Of a stretch of DNA of 64,000 nucleotides, positions 1-9,667 are shown in pieces (position 1 is the first letter of the stretch; the number at the start of each line of letters is the position of its first letter). The position numbers and the translations under genes were made by a program. The stretch spans positions 181,594-245,593 of the forward strand of contig NZ_AUBW01000007.1 in assembly GCF_000429445.1 (NCBI RefSeq), in the 5' to 3' direction. The notes beneath the pieces were generated by a model. The model was given only the letters and a program-made list of their open reading frames with translations, was not told where the DNA came from and did no database searches. This stretch comes from Algoriphagus terrigena DSM 22685 (GTDB taxonomy: Bacteria > Bacteroidota > Bacteroidia > Cytophagales > Cyclobacteriaceae).

Positions 1-1099
1 CGAGTATCTCTGTCTTTCCGGCAGGATAGTTAGTAATGACCAACTTCACAGGATCCAAGACGGCCATCACACGGGTAGCTGTCTTGTTCAAATCCTCGCG
101 GATGCAATATTCCAATAGCGACACATCTGTCACAGAGTCGCGCTTGGAGATCCCCGAAAGATCGCTAAAATGCCGGATCGACTCTGGCGTATAGCCTCTT
201 CGTCTCAAGCCGGAGATCGTCGGCATCCGCGGATCGTCCCAACCGGTTACTGTTTTGCTTTCCACGAGCTGCAGAAGCTTCCGCTTGCTCATCACGGTAT
301 AGCTCAGGTTTCGACGAGCAAACTCCCGCTGTCTGGGTCTCAGAAGCGTCGGATCGATGATTTGATCCAAAAACCAATCGTACAGCTCACGGTGAGGCTT
401 GAACTCCAGCGTACACAATGAATGGGAGATCTGCTCGATGTAATCCGACTCGCCATGCGTCCAGTCGTACATCGGATAGATCACCCAATCAGTGCCGGTG
501 CGGTGGTGGGCCTTCTTCACAATCCGGTACAAGATCGGATCACGCATCAGCATATTCGGTGACGCCATGTCGATCTTGGCACGAAGCACATAGCTTCCCT
601 GTTCAAATTCCCCGGCTTTCATCCGTTCGAATAAGTCAAGGTTTTCCTGTACTGTCCGATCACGGTGTGGGCCTGCAACTCCCGGAGTCGTTGGCGTACC
701 TTTTTGGGCGGCCATTACCTCAGCGGACTGCTCATCCACATAAGCCTTCCCCTCTTTGATCAACTGGAGCGCCCAGTCATACAGCTGCTGAAAGTAGTCG
801 GAAGAATACAATTCATTAGCCCACTGGAAGCCCAGCCACTGGATGTCTCGCTTGATGGCGTCGACGTATTCCTGCTCTTCTTTTGCGGGATTGGTATCGT
901 CAAAGCGAAGATTTACAGGTGCTTGATGCTGCTCGCCGAGGCCAAAGTTCAGGCAAATGGATGCCGCGTGGCCGATATGTAGGTAGCCGTTTGGCTCAGG
1001 AGGAAAGCGAAAGCGGAGTTTCTCCGAGGGAAAGCCTGCAGCCAGATCGTCTGCGACGAGTTGTTCGATAAAATTTAAGGAGGCGGATTCTTCAGTCAT
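1..1099 (-). CDS. glnS: Glutaminyl-tRNA synthetase, C-terminus cut by window edge
   Basis: Class I aminoacyl-tRNA synthetase charging tRNA-Gln with glutamine in the cytoplasm. The frame read on the minus strand from the ATG at 1099 to the window edge gives about 366 residues. It contains [13 protein letters not shown] with the HIGH signature at residues 41-44, [16 protein letters not shown] shortly after, and VMSKRKL (the KMSKS-type loop, M270-SKRK) followed by [21 protein letters not shown]. That set separates GlnRS from GluRS. The anticodon-binding C-terminal barrel starts near the window edge and is missing only because the window ends. Having its own GlnRS means the cell need not rely on GatCAB for Gln-tRNA. 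It is transcribed away from the small gene at 1268, so the two are divergent. Confidence 0.95.
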   Translation of the reverse strand, partial: MTEESASLNFIEQLVADDLAAGFPSEKLRFRFPPEPNGYLHIGHAASICLNFGLGEQHQAPVNLRFDDTNPAKEEQEYVDAIKRDIQWLGFQWANELYSSDYFQQLYDWALQLIKEGKAYVDEQSAEVMAAQKGTPTTPGVAGPHRDRTVQENLDLFERMKAGEFEQGSYVLRAKIDMASPNMLMRDPILYRIVKKAHHRTGTDWVIYPMYDWTHGESDYIEQISHSLCTLEFKPHRELYDWFLDQIIDPTLLRPRQREFARRNLSYTVMSKRKLLQLVESKTVTGWDDPRMPTISGLRRRGYTPESIRHFSDLSGISKRDSVTDVSLLEYCIREDLNKTATRVMAVLDPVKLVITNYPAGKTEIL

Positions 1100-1267
1100 A
1101 ACTCAAAATTGGAACTCGAAATTAGTTCAAATGGATGTATTTGCAACGCGAAAATACAATTGAGTGAAGGCAATAAATCTGCAGCTGTGGGGTGGGGGAT
1201 CGAATTTAGGTGCAAGGTCGACGATAACTTTTTCCCTTCGGATGTGTTCTTAAAGCAAAAAACCGAT

Positions 1268-1450
1268 ATGTTTTCCTTTTTCAAGAAAGATCCCATACAA
1301 TCCCTTGAAGACAAGCGCAAAAGGCTACTTGAAGAGGCCATGCACGTGCAGCGATCCGGTGATTTGAAACTTTATTCAGCTAAGATGGAAGCCATCGACC
1401 GACTGGAAAGGGAAATAGACACACTGCGGAAAGGTGCGGACAAAGGTTAA
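1268..1450 (+). CDS. Small DUF6435 (Lacal_2735-type) protein
   Basis: A 60-residue soluble protein starting MFSFFKKDP and continuing with charged helical sequence (LEDKRKRLLEEAMHVQRSGD, then a second helix ending in EREIDTLRKG). Small proteins of this shape, with FFKKDP at the N-terminus and a hydrophilic helical hairpin, are common in marine Bacteroidota and are filed as DUF6435; no function is known. The frame stays open upstream to 1109, but the extra residues look unlike a family member and overlap the glnS promoter region, so I chose the internal ATG at 1268. It lies 45 bp before the SDR gene and could be co-transcribed with it. Confidence 0.7.
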   Translation: MFSFFKKDPIQSLEDKRKRLLEEAMHVQRSGDLKLYSAKMEAIDRLEREIDTLRKGADKG

Positions 1451-1495
1451 CTGGGGAAAGTGCAAACAAATTGATTACAAGGCTGTTTTTCCAGT

Positions 1496-2191
1496 ATGGC
1501 AAATATTTTAATAATCGGCGCTTCCTCAGGAATTGGCCTATCACTTTCGAAAAAACTGATTGCTGACCGGCATCGCGTCTTTGGCACATTCAACAGAACA
1601 ACGCTCGATAGCGATGGCTTCGCAAAGATCCAACAGGTCAATGTGCTGGACGAATCATTGGATTTGAGTCTTGCTCCAGACGAGTTGGATGGGCTGGTTT
1701 ACTGCCCTGGTGCAGTCAACTTGAAGCCTTTCGCCCGGATCAAGCCGACGGATTTCATAACGGACTATCAGCTGCAGGTGCTCGGTGCGGTAAAGGTCAT
1801 TCAAGCCTGTTTACCAAAACTGAAAAACGCCTCCAGTCCCTCAATCGTGCTATTTTCCACGGTAGCAGTACAGACTGGATTTAACTTTCACTCGTTAGTC
1901 GCGTCCTCCAAAGGCGCTATTGAGGGATTGACAAGGGCCTTGGCGGCGGAATTTGCCCCGAAAATCAGAGTCAACTGCATCGCACCGTCTATCACCGATA
2001 CGCCACTGGCGGGCACACTTCTGAGCAGTGAAGAAAAGAAAGCGGCAAATGCTCAACGTCATCCACTCAAGCGTATCGGCAGTCCGGATGATTTGGCTGA
2101 CCTCGCAGAATTTTTGATTTTAGAGAAATCGAGCTGGATCACCGGGCAGGTATTTCACGTAGACGGTGGCATGTCTAGCTTAAAGTTATAG
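1496..2191 (+). CDS. Short-chain dehydrogenase/reductase family protein lacking the catalytic Tyr
   Basis: A 231-residue single-domain Rossmann protein of the SDR superfamily. The nucleotide-binding motif GASSGIG sits at residues 8-14, and LVYCPGAVN stands in the NNAG position. The usual active site is S..YxxxK. Here a Ser is present in VLFST (S121) and the lysine is present (K139, in VASSKGAIEGL), but the residue four before the lysine is Val135 instead of Tyr. The C-terminal GQVFHVDGG is a normal SDR end. Either this is a subgroup using another acid or it no longer reduces carbonyls. Substrate cannot be told. The next gene, another NAD(P)-fold protein, begins 11 bp downstream, so the two probably form an operon. 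Confidence 0.8.
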   Translation: MANILIIGASSGIGLSLSKKLIADRHRVFGTFNRTTLDSDGFAKIQQVNVLDESLDLSLAPDELDGLVYCPGAVNLKPFARIKPTDFITDYQLQVLGAVKVIQACLPKLKNASSPSIVLFSTVAVQTGFNFHSLVASSKGAIEGLTRALAAEFAPKIRVNCIAPSITDTPLAGTLLSSEEKKAANAQRHPLKRIGSPDDLADLAEFLILEKSSWITGQVFHVDGGMSSLKL

Positions 2192-2202
2192 ACCATGTTT
2201 TC

Positions 2203-3648
2203 ATGAAAATCCTACTCACAGGCTCAACAGGTTATATTGGAAGGCGGCTACTCCCTGTTTTAGTCGCAGAAAATCACCAAGTGGTATGCTTGGTTCGTGA
2301 CCGCCGGAGATTTGATTGGGAAGACTTTACCGAAGAATTTTTAGAAAACGTGTCGGTGGTCGAAGTTGATCTGAACGATCCTGAGTCATTAAAAGAAGTA
2401 ACGGCCGACATCGACGTCGCCTTTTACTTGGTCCACTCAATGAGTTCCTCCAATCCAAACTTCACTGATATGGAGGCCAGGTCAGCGGAGAATTTTGTTC
2501 AGTTTATCGATAGAACACGCTGCAAGCAACTTATCTATCTGAGCGGGATTGTAAATGATAGCGATCTGTCTGACCATCTGCTTTCCCGCAAGAATGTGGA
2601 AGATATTCTGCGAAAAGCCAAACCACCGCTTACAGTCTTGCGGGCGGCTATCATCATCGGTTCTGGCAGTGCTTCCTTTGAAATCATCCGTGATCTGGTC
2701 GAAAAACTTCCGGTGATGATCGCGCCAAGATGGCTCAACACAAGATGTCAGCCCATTGGCGTAAGAAACGTCGTCGAGTATCTAAGCGAGGTAATGCTGA
2801 AGGACGGAGCTCTGGGGCAGACCTTTGACATCGGTGGTACGGAAATCCTTACTTATAACGAGATGTTAATGGGATTTGCCAAGGTCAGAGGACTCAGGCG
2901 TTTTATCATAACGGTTCCCGTTTTGACGCCCAAACTTTCCTCGTTGTGGCTGCTACTGGTGACATCGACTACCTTTTCGCTGGCGAGGAGTTTGGTGAGT
3001 AGTATGAAAAATGAAGTAATATGTCAGGACAACCGAATCCTGGATATCGTACCCATCCGCCGGCTTGACTACACCGAAGCATTGCAACTCGCGTTTGATA
3101 AGATCAGCCAGAAAAGCGTCGTTTCCAGCTGGAAAGACGCCAGCTCACTTTTTGGAATGACGGGAAATTTCCCCGACAGGGTGCAGGTGCCCGAGAACGG
3201 CGTGTTTACAGACAAGCGTAGTACAACATTTGATCGCGACAAGGAGGAAGTCGTTGAAAATATATGGTCGATTGGAGGCAATCGGGGATGGTATTTTGGG
3301 AATTGGATGTGGGGCATTCGGGGTTTTTTGGATGTCCTGGTCGGTGGTGTTGGGCTTCGTCGGGGACGGCGAAGTGATAATCAGCTGAGGACGGGTGATG
3401 CGCTTGACTTTTGGCGGGTACTAGTGGCAGACAGAGCCGAGGGCCGCTTGCTTTTATATGCCGAGATGAAACTGCCGGGAGAGGCTTGGTTGGAATTCAA
3501 GATCAAAGAAAAGGACGGTAAAACAACTTTACTGCAAACCGCCACCTTCCGCCCGCTCGGTGTTTGGGGCAGATTCTACTGGTATTCGGTGTTGCCGTTT
3601 CATTGGTTGATTTTTCCGAAGATGGTTAAGAATATCGTAAGGAGATGA
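2203..3648 (+). CDS. NAD(P)-binding SDR-like protein with C-terminal DUF2867
   Basis: A 481-residue protein with an atypical/extended SDR N-terminal half: TGSTGYIGRRL at residues 6-16 is the dinucleotide-binding loop, followed by CLVRDRRRFDW (likely cofactor discrimination) and an NmrA-like core. From about residue 330 the sequence changes to an alpha+beta domain rich in Trp and Gly, including GNRGWYFGNWMWGIRG and MKLPGEAWLEFKI, which matches DUF2867 of the YbjT-type SDR fusions. Related proteins are annotated as DUF2867-containing SDR oxidoreductases with no assigned substrate. It follows the SDR gene at 1496 by 11 bp. The gene ends 19 bp from the convergent permease gene. Confidence 0.85.
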   Translation: MKILLTGSTGYIGRRLLPVLVAENHQVVCLVRDRRRFDWEDFTEEFLENVSVVEVDLNDPESLKEVTADIDVAFYLVHSMSSSNPNFTDMEARSAENFVQFIDRTRCKQLIYLSGIVNDSDLSDHLLSRKNVEDILRKAKPPLTVLRAAIIIGSGSASFEIIRDLVEKLPVMIAPRWLNTRCQPIGVRNVVEYLSEVMLKDGALGQTFDIGGTEILTYNEMLMGFAKVRGLRRFIITVPVLTPKLSSLWLLLVTSTTFSLARSLVSSMKNEVICQDNRILDIVPIRRLDYTEALQLAFDKISQKSVVSSWKDASSLFGMTGNFPDRVQVPENGVFTDKRSTTFDRDKEEVVENIWSIGGNRGWYFGNWMWGIRGFLDVLVGGVGLRRGRRSDNQLRTGDALDFWRVLVADRAEGRLLLYAEMKLPGEAWLEFKIKEKDGKTTLLQTATFRPLGVWGRFYWYSVLPFHWLIFPKMVKNIVRR

Positions 3649-3667
3649 TTGACAGGCGCATTACCCA

Positions 3668-6301
3668 TCAATCACCTCTCATATGATCTACAGGATTGGC
3701 ATTTGCCGCGCGGATGGTCTGTGAGAATATCGTGGTAAGGCCCAAGATCGCCAACAATAAGACGCTGACAACGATTTCTGAAACCCCAACGGAAACACTG
3801 TAATACTGCATTTGAACCAAAATCTTGGTAAACAGGAAGTAAACGATGGGGACGGTGACGATTGTCGCGATGAATATGAGCAGGAGAAAATCTTTTGAAA
3901 GCATGAATACGACGCTTTCTGTTGATGCGCCCATCACTTTTCGGATACTGACTTCCTTCAGCCGATTGCCGATGGTAAACGCGACAGTTCCGAGTAATCC
4001 AATGGACGCCACGGTAACGGCCAGCAATCCTAGGAAGCCCCAGAGTTTGATCACCACAAAGTAAAAACTATAAGCGTCACCGATTTCATCTGAGAAATAC
4101 TGGGCCTTCACCTTGTGATTGCTGTCAAGTGCCTTCCAGGCGACTTCCATCTGCGTCAGATCGTCAAATCGGTTAGTCAATGGCATACTGAGATTTGCAT
4201 ATTGAAACTCGCTCGGATCAGAGGTAAAGAAAAATGCGCCGATGGGCTGCCGCAGACTCGTGTAATGAAAGTTCTTCACCACACCGAGGATCGACACTTC
4301 CTTGTCATCATTCAACAGCAGCGTTTTGCCGACTGCAGAGAATGCGTCGCCCAGGTTGAAGGCCTTGACCATCTCTTCGTTGATGATAATATGTCGCAGA
4401 TTGCTGTTTTGGTCCGAACTGAAATTGCTGCCGGCGATCAAGTGAAGGCCAAAATTGTCAATGAAGTTGTCATCAATCGATATGGTGGCCACCGCAGTGG
4501 AATCCTGCTGACTTTCATCTTTGATGAACTTCACTGCGCTATAGTCCAGCCCTAGAATATTAGACGACATGGAGATCGATTGAACGGCAGCCAACTTTCC
4601 GAATTCATTCCTGAACAATTGTGGCTTGACGTCCTGCAAAGCGACATCGAGGATATTTTCCCGGCGAAAGCCAAAATCATAGTTCATTGAGTACCGGTAC
4701 TGCTGAAGCATGATCACCACGGCCATGATAAATCCCAGTGACATCCCATATTGAACGGTAAGCATGATCTTGCGACCCGGCAGACGAAACTTCCGTGTCG
4801 GAATCGACACCATCGACTTTAGGGCGTTGAGTGGGTTGATTTTTGAAAAGTACAGAGCGGGCACAATTCCCGCCAAGACCCCAACCAAAAGCGCAAACCC
4901 TATGGAACAAATGAGGGTAATAAAATTGGGAGTCATGTCCATGGAGTCCGCTTCAGCCAGCATCTTGTGAAATTCACCCCGGATCAATTCGAAGAAAAAG
5001 TAGGACAAAAACAGCGCAATCATCATACTCAGCGTGGTTTCCACGATGAATTGAAAAAAGATCTGCCGTCGCTGACCGCCCATTACCTTGCGCACGCCGA
5101 TCTCTTTCATCCTCTTGAGCGACTGCGAGATCGAGAGATTCACATAGTTGGCGCATGCGGGAATCAGGATGATCAGCGTCGTCAACGCTACCAATAAGAT
5201 GGAAAGGTGGTCCCAGCTTGGTCCGATGGCATTGTAGACTTCGACTCCCGGTACGATGTCGTTTAGTCTTTGCACAGAAAAACTCGCCAGGAAATCGTCT
5301 TTCGGATATCGATCCTTGGCCAGCTGGCTCAGGAAGTTTTCGACCGCATCCGAAGAAGAGCCTTCCGGCAAAAGAAAATACACGTAAGAGTCGGTGAAAT
5401 TCGTCCAAGAAGCCTCGCTGAGCTGCTGATTTTGTTGTCCGGCGCTGAGCAAGGTAGAATACGAAGCGAGCGCTCCAAAGGTCAGGTGGGAGTTTTTCGG
5501 GACGTCTTTCAAGACTCCAGTTACCGTCATCTCTCCGTAGGGCGGAATCGTCAGCACTTCTCCCACAGGGTCCTTGCTGCCAAAGATCTTTTCAGCCTCT
5601 TTTTCCGTGATCAAGATACTGTTGGGTTCCTTGAGAGCTGTGGCTGGATTGCCTTTCAAAAGTGGGAAATCGAACACTTCAAAGAATTCCGGTTCGGTGA
5701 AATATCCCCGCACCGGCATTTTCTTCTCCTCATAGTCCGCCTCACCATTTAAAGTGCCTTGAATAGAAACTACTTTTTCGATCCCGGGAAGTTCTTGCTC
5801 CAGCACATATCCGAGGTCAGCGGGTGTGGATGCGTAGATCGGATTATCCACGTCATCATGAACCTGTGTGATGACGCGGTAGATCTGGTCACGCTTGGTA
5901 TGGAAATTATCATAGCGATAGATGAAGACCAGAATAGAGATAAACAACAGCGAGAGCGACATCCCAAGCGAGAGCCCGAAGATATTGAGGCCTGCATAGA
6001 ACTTATTCTTGGCCAGATTGCGCACCGCCGTTTTGAAATAATTGGAAAGAATCGCAGTGTTAATGCCACTGGAATAGGGGTGATAGGCGGCTCTCCGCTT
6101 GCGCTGACGCAACGCATAGGAAAAAATCAGGGAAAAAATCCGCTGCCAGTACTTAAGCTTAGCTCTGAATAGTGAATGCTTTTCCAGATCCGCGTAGAAA
6201 AGTTCTTCCACATCGCCGTGAAGGTCCTCGACCGATGCACGCTCACAATACCAGAGGAAAAGACTGTCTGCAAGACGTGGGGGCTGAATTTTAGATTTCA
6301 T
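3668..6301 (-). CDS. ABC transporter permease, FtsX/MacB type with permease prefix domain
   Basis: An 877-residue inner-membrane protein. Residues 1-75 (starting MKSKIQPPRLADSLFLWYCE) resemble the permease prefix domain 2 found on Bacteroidota FtsX-type permeases, including the L..W and DLHGDVEELF elements. A first membrane helix follows (GLSLGMSLSLLFISILVFIY, about residues 108-127), then a large MacB-type periplasmic domain, three helices of the first FtsX unit around 375-490 (with LKRMKEIGVRKVMGG), a second periplasmic domain, and a second FtsX unit (GNRLKEVSIRKVMGAS) near the C-terminus. No ATPase gene is adjacent. The upstream PadR gene is co-directional with a 49-bp gap, a common pairing. 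The substrate may be an antimicrobial or lipid-like molecule; that is inference. Confidence 0.9.
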   Translation of the reverse strand: MKSKIQPPRLADSLFLWYCERASVEDLHGDVEELFYADLEKHSLFRAKLKYWQRIFSLIFSYALRQRKRRAAYHPYSSGINTAILSNYFKTAVRNLAKNKFYAGLNIFGLSLGMSLSLLFISILVFIYRYDNFHTKRDQIYRVITQVHDDVDNPIYASTPADLGYVLEQELPGIEKVVSIQGTLNGEADYEEKKMPVRGYFTEPEFFEVFDFPLLKGNPATALKEPNSILITEKEAEKIFGSKDPVGEVLTIPPYGEMTVTGVLKDVPKNSHLTFGALASYSTLLSAGQQNQQLSEASWTNFTDSYVYFLLPEGSSSDAVENFLSQLAKDRYPKDDFLASFSVQRLNDIVPGVEVYNAIGPSWDHLSILLVALTTLIILIPACANYVNLSISQSLKRMKEIGVRKVMGGQRRQIFFQFIVETTLSMMIALFLSYFFFELIRGEFHKMLAEADSMDMTPNFITLICSIGFALLVGVLAGIVPALYFSKINPLNALKSMVSIPTRKFRLPGRKIMLTVQYGMSLGFIMAVVIMLQQYRYSMNYDFGFRRENILDVALQDVKPQLFRNEFGKLAAVQSISMSSNILGLDYSAVKFIKDESQQDSTAVATISIDDNFIDNFGLHLIAGSNFSSDQNSNLRHIIINEEMVKAFNLGDAFSAVGKTLLLNDDKEVSILGVVKNFHYTSLRQPIGAFFFTSDPSEFQYANLSMPLTNRFDDLTQMEVAWKALDSNHKVKAQYFSDEIGDAYSFYFVVIKLWGFLGLLAVTVASIGLLGTVAFTIGNRLKEVSIRKVMGASTESVVFMLSKDFLLLIFIATIVTVPIVYFLFTKILVQMQYYSVSVGVSEIVVSVLLLAILGLTTIFSQTIRAANANPVDHMRGD

Positions 6302-6350
6302 GTGTTAAATAGTATTCTTTTCGTTAGGCACTGATCCTGTCTAGTGTTGC

Positions 6351-6680
6351 TTATTTTGTAAGAGATAGATTTTGGGCGGCTGCGACCCAGAGGTCGTCTC
6401 TGAGATTTTTCATCTGGTGCAATGCAAGCTTGCCCGTTTGTGTCACTTCGTAAAGGCGCTTGCTCCGTCCTCCGCGCTCCTGTGTCGGCTCGCCCAGGTG
6501 GGAAGACAGGTAACCTTTCTCTTCCAGGCGGGTGATCGTGGAGTGGAGTGCACCGATGCTGATCGACCGGGACGTGCGCTCATCGATGTAGGTCTTGATG
6601 CTTACACCATAGGCATTGTCCAGTAGGGAGGCGATGGTCAGCAGGACCAGCTCCTCAAATTCTCCAAGATATCCTTTCAT
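6351..6680 (-). CDS. PadR family transcriptional regulator
   Basis: A 109-residue winged-helix protein of the PadR family. It begins MKGYLGEFEELVLLTIASL, the typical first helix, followed by the recognition helix region SIGALHSTITRLEEKGYLSSHLG and a wing containing GGRSKRLYEVTQTGKLAL. The length fits PadR-s1 proteins, which have only a short C-terminal dimerisation helix. It precedes the FtsX-type permease on the same strand, and PadR proteins usually repress their neighbouring transporter until a ligand or stress relieves repression. No clear palindromic operator was found upstream. Confidence 0.9.
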   Translation of the reverse strand: MKGYLGEFEELVLLTIASLLDNAYGVSIKTYIDERTSRSISIGALHSTITRLEEKGYLSSHLGEPTQERGGRSKRLYEVTQTGKLALHQMKNLRDDLWVAAAQNLSLTK

Positions 6681-7197
6681 TTGATTATCGTTTTTTCGGT
6701 TCTATGGAATCTCGCATGGCGGGTGAACATGTCATACTTGATTCGATACGATTGCGATTGAGCCTGCAATTACGGGATAACTTCTGTATATGTTTCTATT
6801 TTTAAGGTTAAATCATTTAGAGAATTTTTTGAGGAGACGGGAAGGGGAAAAAGATCAGTCGTATCAGAGGTTCCAGCAAGAGCCTCGGCATTGCAGAGTT
6901 CAAGAAGTCGAAAGCGAGTTTCCTCGATTGGTTTGGCGTCGAAATCTGAGAAGGTGTTGAAAAAAAGATGCGGACTGTTTTCAAGTAGAATTTATTTCGG
7001 AGAATAGTTTGTCAAAATTATTGGACGGGCTTTCTCAAAATGATTGAAACAGTTAAAGCTCGGCCTGAGCCACTTTGATCTATTGTGTTTTTTGTTGTAT
7101 AATTTATATTATGTTAAATATACTTTTTAAGTCTTCCTTTTCCCAATTCTTTTTTATCTTCCCTGCCTAACCTCTCCAACCTGCTCTTAGCCCATCT
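6681..7197. other. Intergenic region with a possible gene remnant
   Basis: About 517 bp between the PadR gene and the divergent DASS transporter. No complete gene is visible. On the minus strand a frame of about 70 codons is open from 6991 to a TAA at 6772-6770. It reads protein-like (for example IEETRFRLLELCNAEALAG) but has no ATG, GTG or TTG start at its upstream end. It could be a decayed gene end or chance. The part next to 7198 is AT-rich and presumably carries the transporter promoter; I could not assign boxes confidently. Confidence 0.35.
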
Positions 7198-8664
7198 ATG
7201 AACAACTGGCTTCCGCGACTAGGGCTGTATCTTGGCCCTATAGCTTTTCTTTTCATTTATTTTTTTGCAGAATCTCCCGGTTTGAATCCTGAGGCAAAAG
7301 CTATGCTGGCGCTCACTGCATGGATGGCCGTGTGGTGGATAACAGAAGCGATCCCTATTGCCGGCACAGCGCTGTTGCCATTGATCCTGATGCCCTTACT
7401 GGGGATTCTCAAGATCGCGCCCGTATCGGCCAACTACATGCATCCCACCGTCTTGCTGTATATGGGCGGCTTCCTCCTCGCTACAGGAATCGAAAAGTGG
7501 GGCTTGCATCGTCGGATCGCACTTAACATAATAAACTTATTAGGAACAAATCTGCGCACGATCGTCTTGGGATTCATCGCGGCCACGGGCTTGCTGTCAA
7601 TGTGGATCTCCAATTCCGCCACCGCACTGATGATGCTTCCCATCGGCCTCGCCGTCGTCAGCCAATTTAAAACTCAATTGGGTGAGCAAAACCAGGGTTT
7701 GGCAGATAACTTGGGCAAAAACATCATGCTGGGGATCGCTTATTCAGCTTCTATCGGCGGAATGGCCACGCTCATCGGCACGCCGACCAATGCCATCCTG
7801 TCGGCCGTGGTGAAGCAACTTTATGACTATGAAATTGCCTTCAATGAATGGATGCTTTTTGGGCTTCCTTTTTCGCTTATCCTATTGATTATCTGCTGGT
7901 ACTACCTCGTTGCTTTTGGTAACAAATTACCCCAAGATTTCCAATTGAGCGAAGGGAAATCCGTCATTTCCACCCAGTTGCATGCCTTGGGAAAGATCAC
8001 GTTCGAAGAGAAAACAGTGCTGATTGTGTTTGGCTTGGTTTGTTTTTCGTGGATTACCAGGAGTTTTTTGCTGGCGAATTTTATCCCGGCAATCGACGAT
8101 ACCATCATCGTCTTGATCGGGGTAGTATTGCTGCTGGTACTCCCCTCTTCTACTTCCGGCGAACGGATCCTGGACTGGAAAACAGCAGAAAAAATCCCCT
8201 GGGGTGTGTTGATCCTTTTTGGCGGCGGCTTGGCACTGGCGGAAGGATTTAAAGAAACCGGCTTGGCAGAGTGGCTAGGCCAGAAGTTTACTCTGATCGA
8301 GGGCGTGGGATTCTTTGTATTGCTTCTGATCATCATCGGTTCGGTCAACTTCCTGACGGAGGTAACTTCCAATGTGGCGACAGCTTCTATGCTTTTACCG
8401 ATCCTGGCTTCGGTAGCGATCAAGCTCGACCTCCATCCATTTGGACTGATGGTCGGAGCTACGTTGGCTGCGAGCTGCGCCTTTATGCTTCCGGTAGCCA
8501 CTCCGCCCAACGCGGTGGTTTTTGGTTCAGGTTACCTCCAAATGAAAGATATGGTCAAAGCGGGACTTTGGCTGAATATCATTTCGATCTTGATTATCAC
8601 GCTAATGGTCTATTATATCCTTCCCTGGTTGTGGGGAATTGAGCTGCAGAAGTACCCTTTTTAG
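7198..8664 (+). CDS. DASS/SLC13-type sodium-coupled anion symporter
   Basis: A 488-residue polytopic membrane protein of the divalent anion:Na+ symporter family, which imports dicarboxylates or sulfate with sodium. Two SN-containing hairpin motifs typical of the family are visible: WISNSATALMMLPIG in the first repeat and TSNVATASMLLPI in the second. GTPTNAILS also occurs, and the family signature MLPVATPPNAVVFGSG lies near the C-terminus. At least ten hydrophobic segments can be read, starting with LYLGPIAFLFIYFF. The length is normal. It stands alone, with PadR divergent upstream. Dicarboxylate versus sulfate specificity cannot be decided from sequence alone, though the SNS/SNV motifs sit closer to dicarboxylate carriers. 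Confidence 0.9.
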   Translation: MNNWLPRLGLYLGPIAFLFIYFFAESPGLNPEAKAMLALTAWMAVWWITEAIPIAGTALLPLILMPLLGILKIAPVSANYMHPTVLLYMGGFLLATGIEKWGLHRRIALNIINLLGTNLRTIVLGFIAATGLLSMWISNSATALMMLPIGLAVVSQFKTQLGEQNQGLADNLGKNIMLGIAYSASIGGMATLIGTPTNAILSAVVKQLYDYEIAFNEWMLFGLPFSLILLIICWYYLVAFGNKLPQDFQLSEGKSVISTQLHALGKITFEEKTVLIVFGLVCFSWITRSFLLANFIPAIDDTIIVLIGVVLLLVLPSSTSGERILDWKTAEKIPWGVLILFGGGLALAEGFKETGLAEWLGQKFTLIEGVGFFVLLLIIIGSVNFLTEVTSNVATASMLLPILASVAIKLDLHPFGLMVGATLAASCAFMLPVATPPNAVVFGSGYLQMKDMVKAGLWLNIISILIITLMVYYILPWLWGIELQKYPF

Positions 8665-8835
8665 GGAAACGCCCTTTTTTGGCGGGATCTTTGGAGGGAG
8701 CAAAATGAACCTTCTACATTCATCCGACCATAGAGACCATTCGGATAAAATCGGAGGATCATAAGTACCCGGTCTTATAACTTGTCGCTTCAATCCCTTC
8801 AGTCTCCTAAACGTACAAAAGCGTTTCTTTTCTTC

Positions 8836-9558
8836 ATGAATAAAACCACAGGAATCATTGTCTTCGCCTTTATCAGCCTTTTTTCGCTCGGAACACTGGC
8901 GATGGTCAGTTATCAACCAACTCTGAAAACGCAATTGACAGAAACCTATGAGAGTTTAACACAAGATAAGATTCAGACAGAGTACGTGGAGTTGCCTGAA
9001 GCGGCTCCTCTGGAGCCATCGACAGCGATTGAACTACCGGCGTTTTCAGGCAAACTTGCCAAAGACACCTACGAGGATCACCTCAGCGCTGCCGAGCTCA
9101 AAGGGATCGGATTAATTGAGGATGAAAAACATCTCCTCGGCCTGGTAGCCAATCGCAACTTGGTGGAAGTGAACTTTGGCGCTGGATACAAGGTGGACGA
9201 ATTGACCCACAGTTATCCCTACGTCACACTGGAGTCCAAAAAAATCCTCGAAGAGCTCGGCCAAACCTTCGAGACGCTGGCTGGTCAGGGGGCCTACCTT
9301 ACAGTGACGTCCGCCACACGCACCATGGAGCAGCAGAAGAAACTGAAGAGAAGGAATCGAAACGCGACGGACGGCAACAGCTCCCACTCCTACGGGGTCT
9401 CCTTTGACATCTCCTACATCAGATTTAATGGCAAAAAGGACTACAACCGGAAGTATCAAAAAGATCTGGAGGCGGTTTTAAAACACTTTCAAAAGGAAAA
9501 CAAAATCTTTGTCATCAAGGAAAGAAGACAGGCCTGCTATCACGTCACGGTGAGGTGA
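8836..9558 (+). CDS. DUF5715 family protein, M15/VanY-like metallopeptidase fold
   Basis: A 240-residue exported protein. The start ATG at 8836 gives MNKTTGIIVFAFISLFSLGT, an N-terminal signal anchor. An earlier in-frame ATG at 8782 would add 18 residues before it and is less likely. The C-terminal domain carries SSHSYGVSFDIS, matching the SxHxxGxAxD zinc motif of D-Ala-D-Ala carboxypeptidases (VanY/M15), and the last residues CYHVTVR supply the final zinc-binding His. TSATRTMEQQKKL matches the start of the catalytic domain. The DUF5715 family is built this way, so a cell-wall peptidase role in the periplasm is plausible but not proven for this family. It stands alone and ends before a shared terminator. 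Confidence 0.75.
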   Translation: MNKTTGIIVFAFISLFSLGTLAMVSYQPTLKTQLTETYESLTQDKIQTEYVELPEAAPLEPSTAIELPAFSGKLAKDTYEDHLSAAELKGIGLIEDEKHLLGLVANRNLVEVNFGAGYKVDELTHSYPYVTLESKKILEELGQTFETLAGQGAYLTVTSATRTMEQQKKLKRRNRNATDGNSSHSYGVSFDISYIRFNGKKDYNRKYQKDLEAVLKHFQKENKIFVIKERRQACYHVTVR

Positions 9559-9609
9559 GTTTCGGTCAACAGTCCATCTTAGAATGACATTGGCAAGCGA
9601 AGACTTGCA

Positions 9610-9647
9610 AAACACAAAAGACCGCTGCGAGGCGGTCTTTTGTGTTT
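9610..9647. terminator. Bidirectional terminator hairpin
   Basis: Perfect 16-bp inverted repeat (AAACACAAAAGACCGC and its complement) around a 6-nt loop, between the convergent DUF5715 and arginine decarboxylase genes. The A/T-rich outer arms give a T-rich exit on both strands, so it can stop transcription from either side. Confidence 0.85.
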
Positions 9648-9667
9648 CTATGTCCTAGTTGGGCTCC

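Noticed and set aside
165..1071. Several frames on both strands within 1-1099
   Set aside because: They are shadows of glnS, which reads continuously from 1099 to the window edge on the minus strand.
3641..3690. TGATTGA/TCAATCA inverted repeat between convergent genes as a terminator
   Set aside because: Arms are short, the loop is long, and neither strand has a T run.
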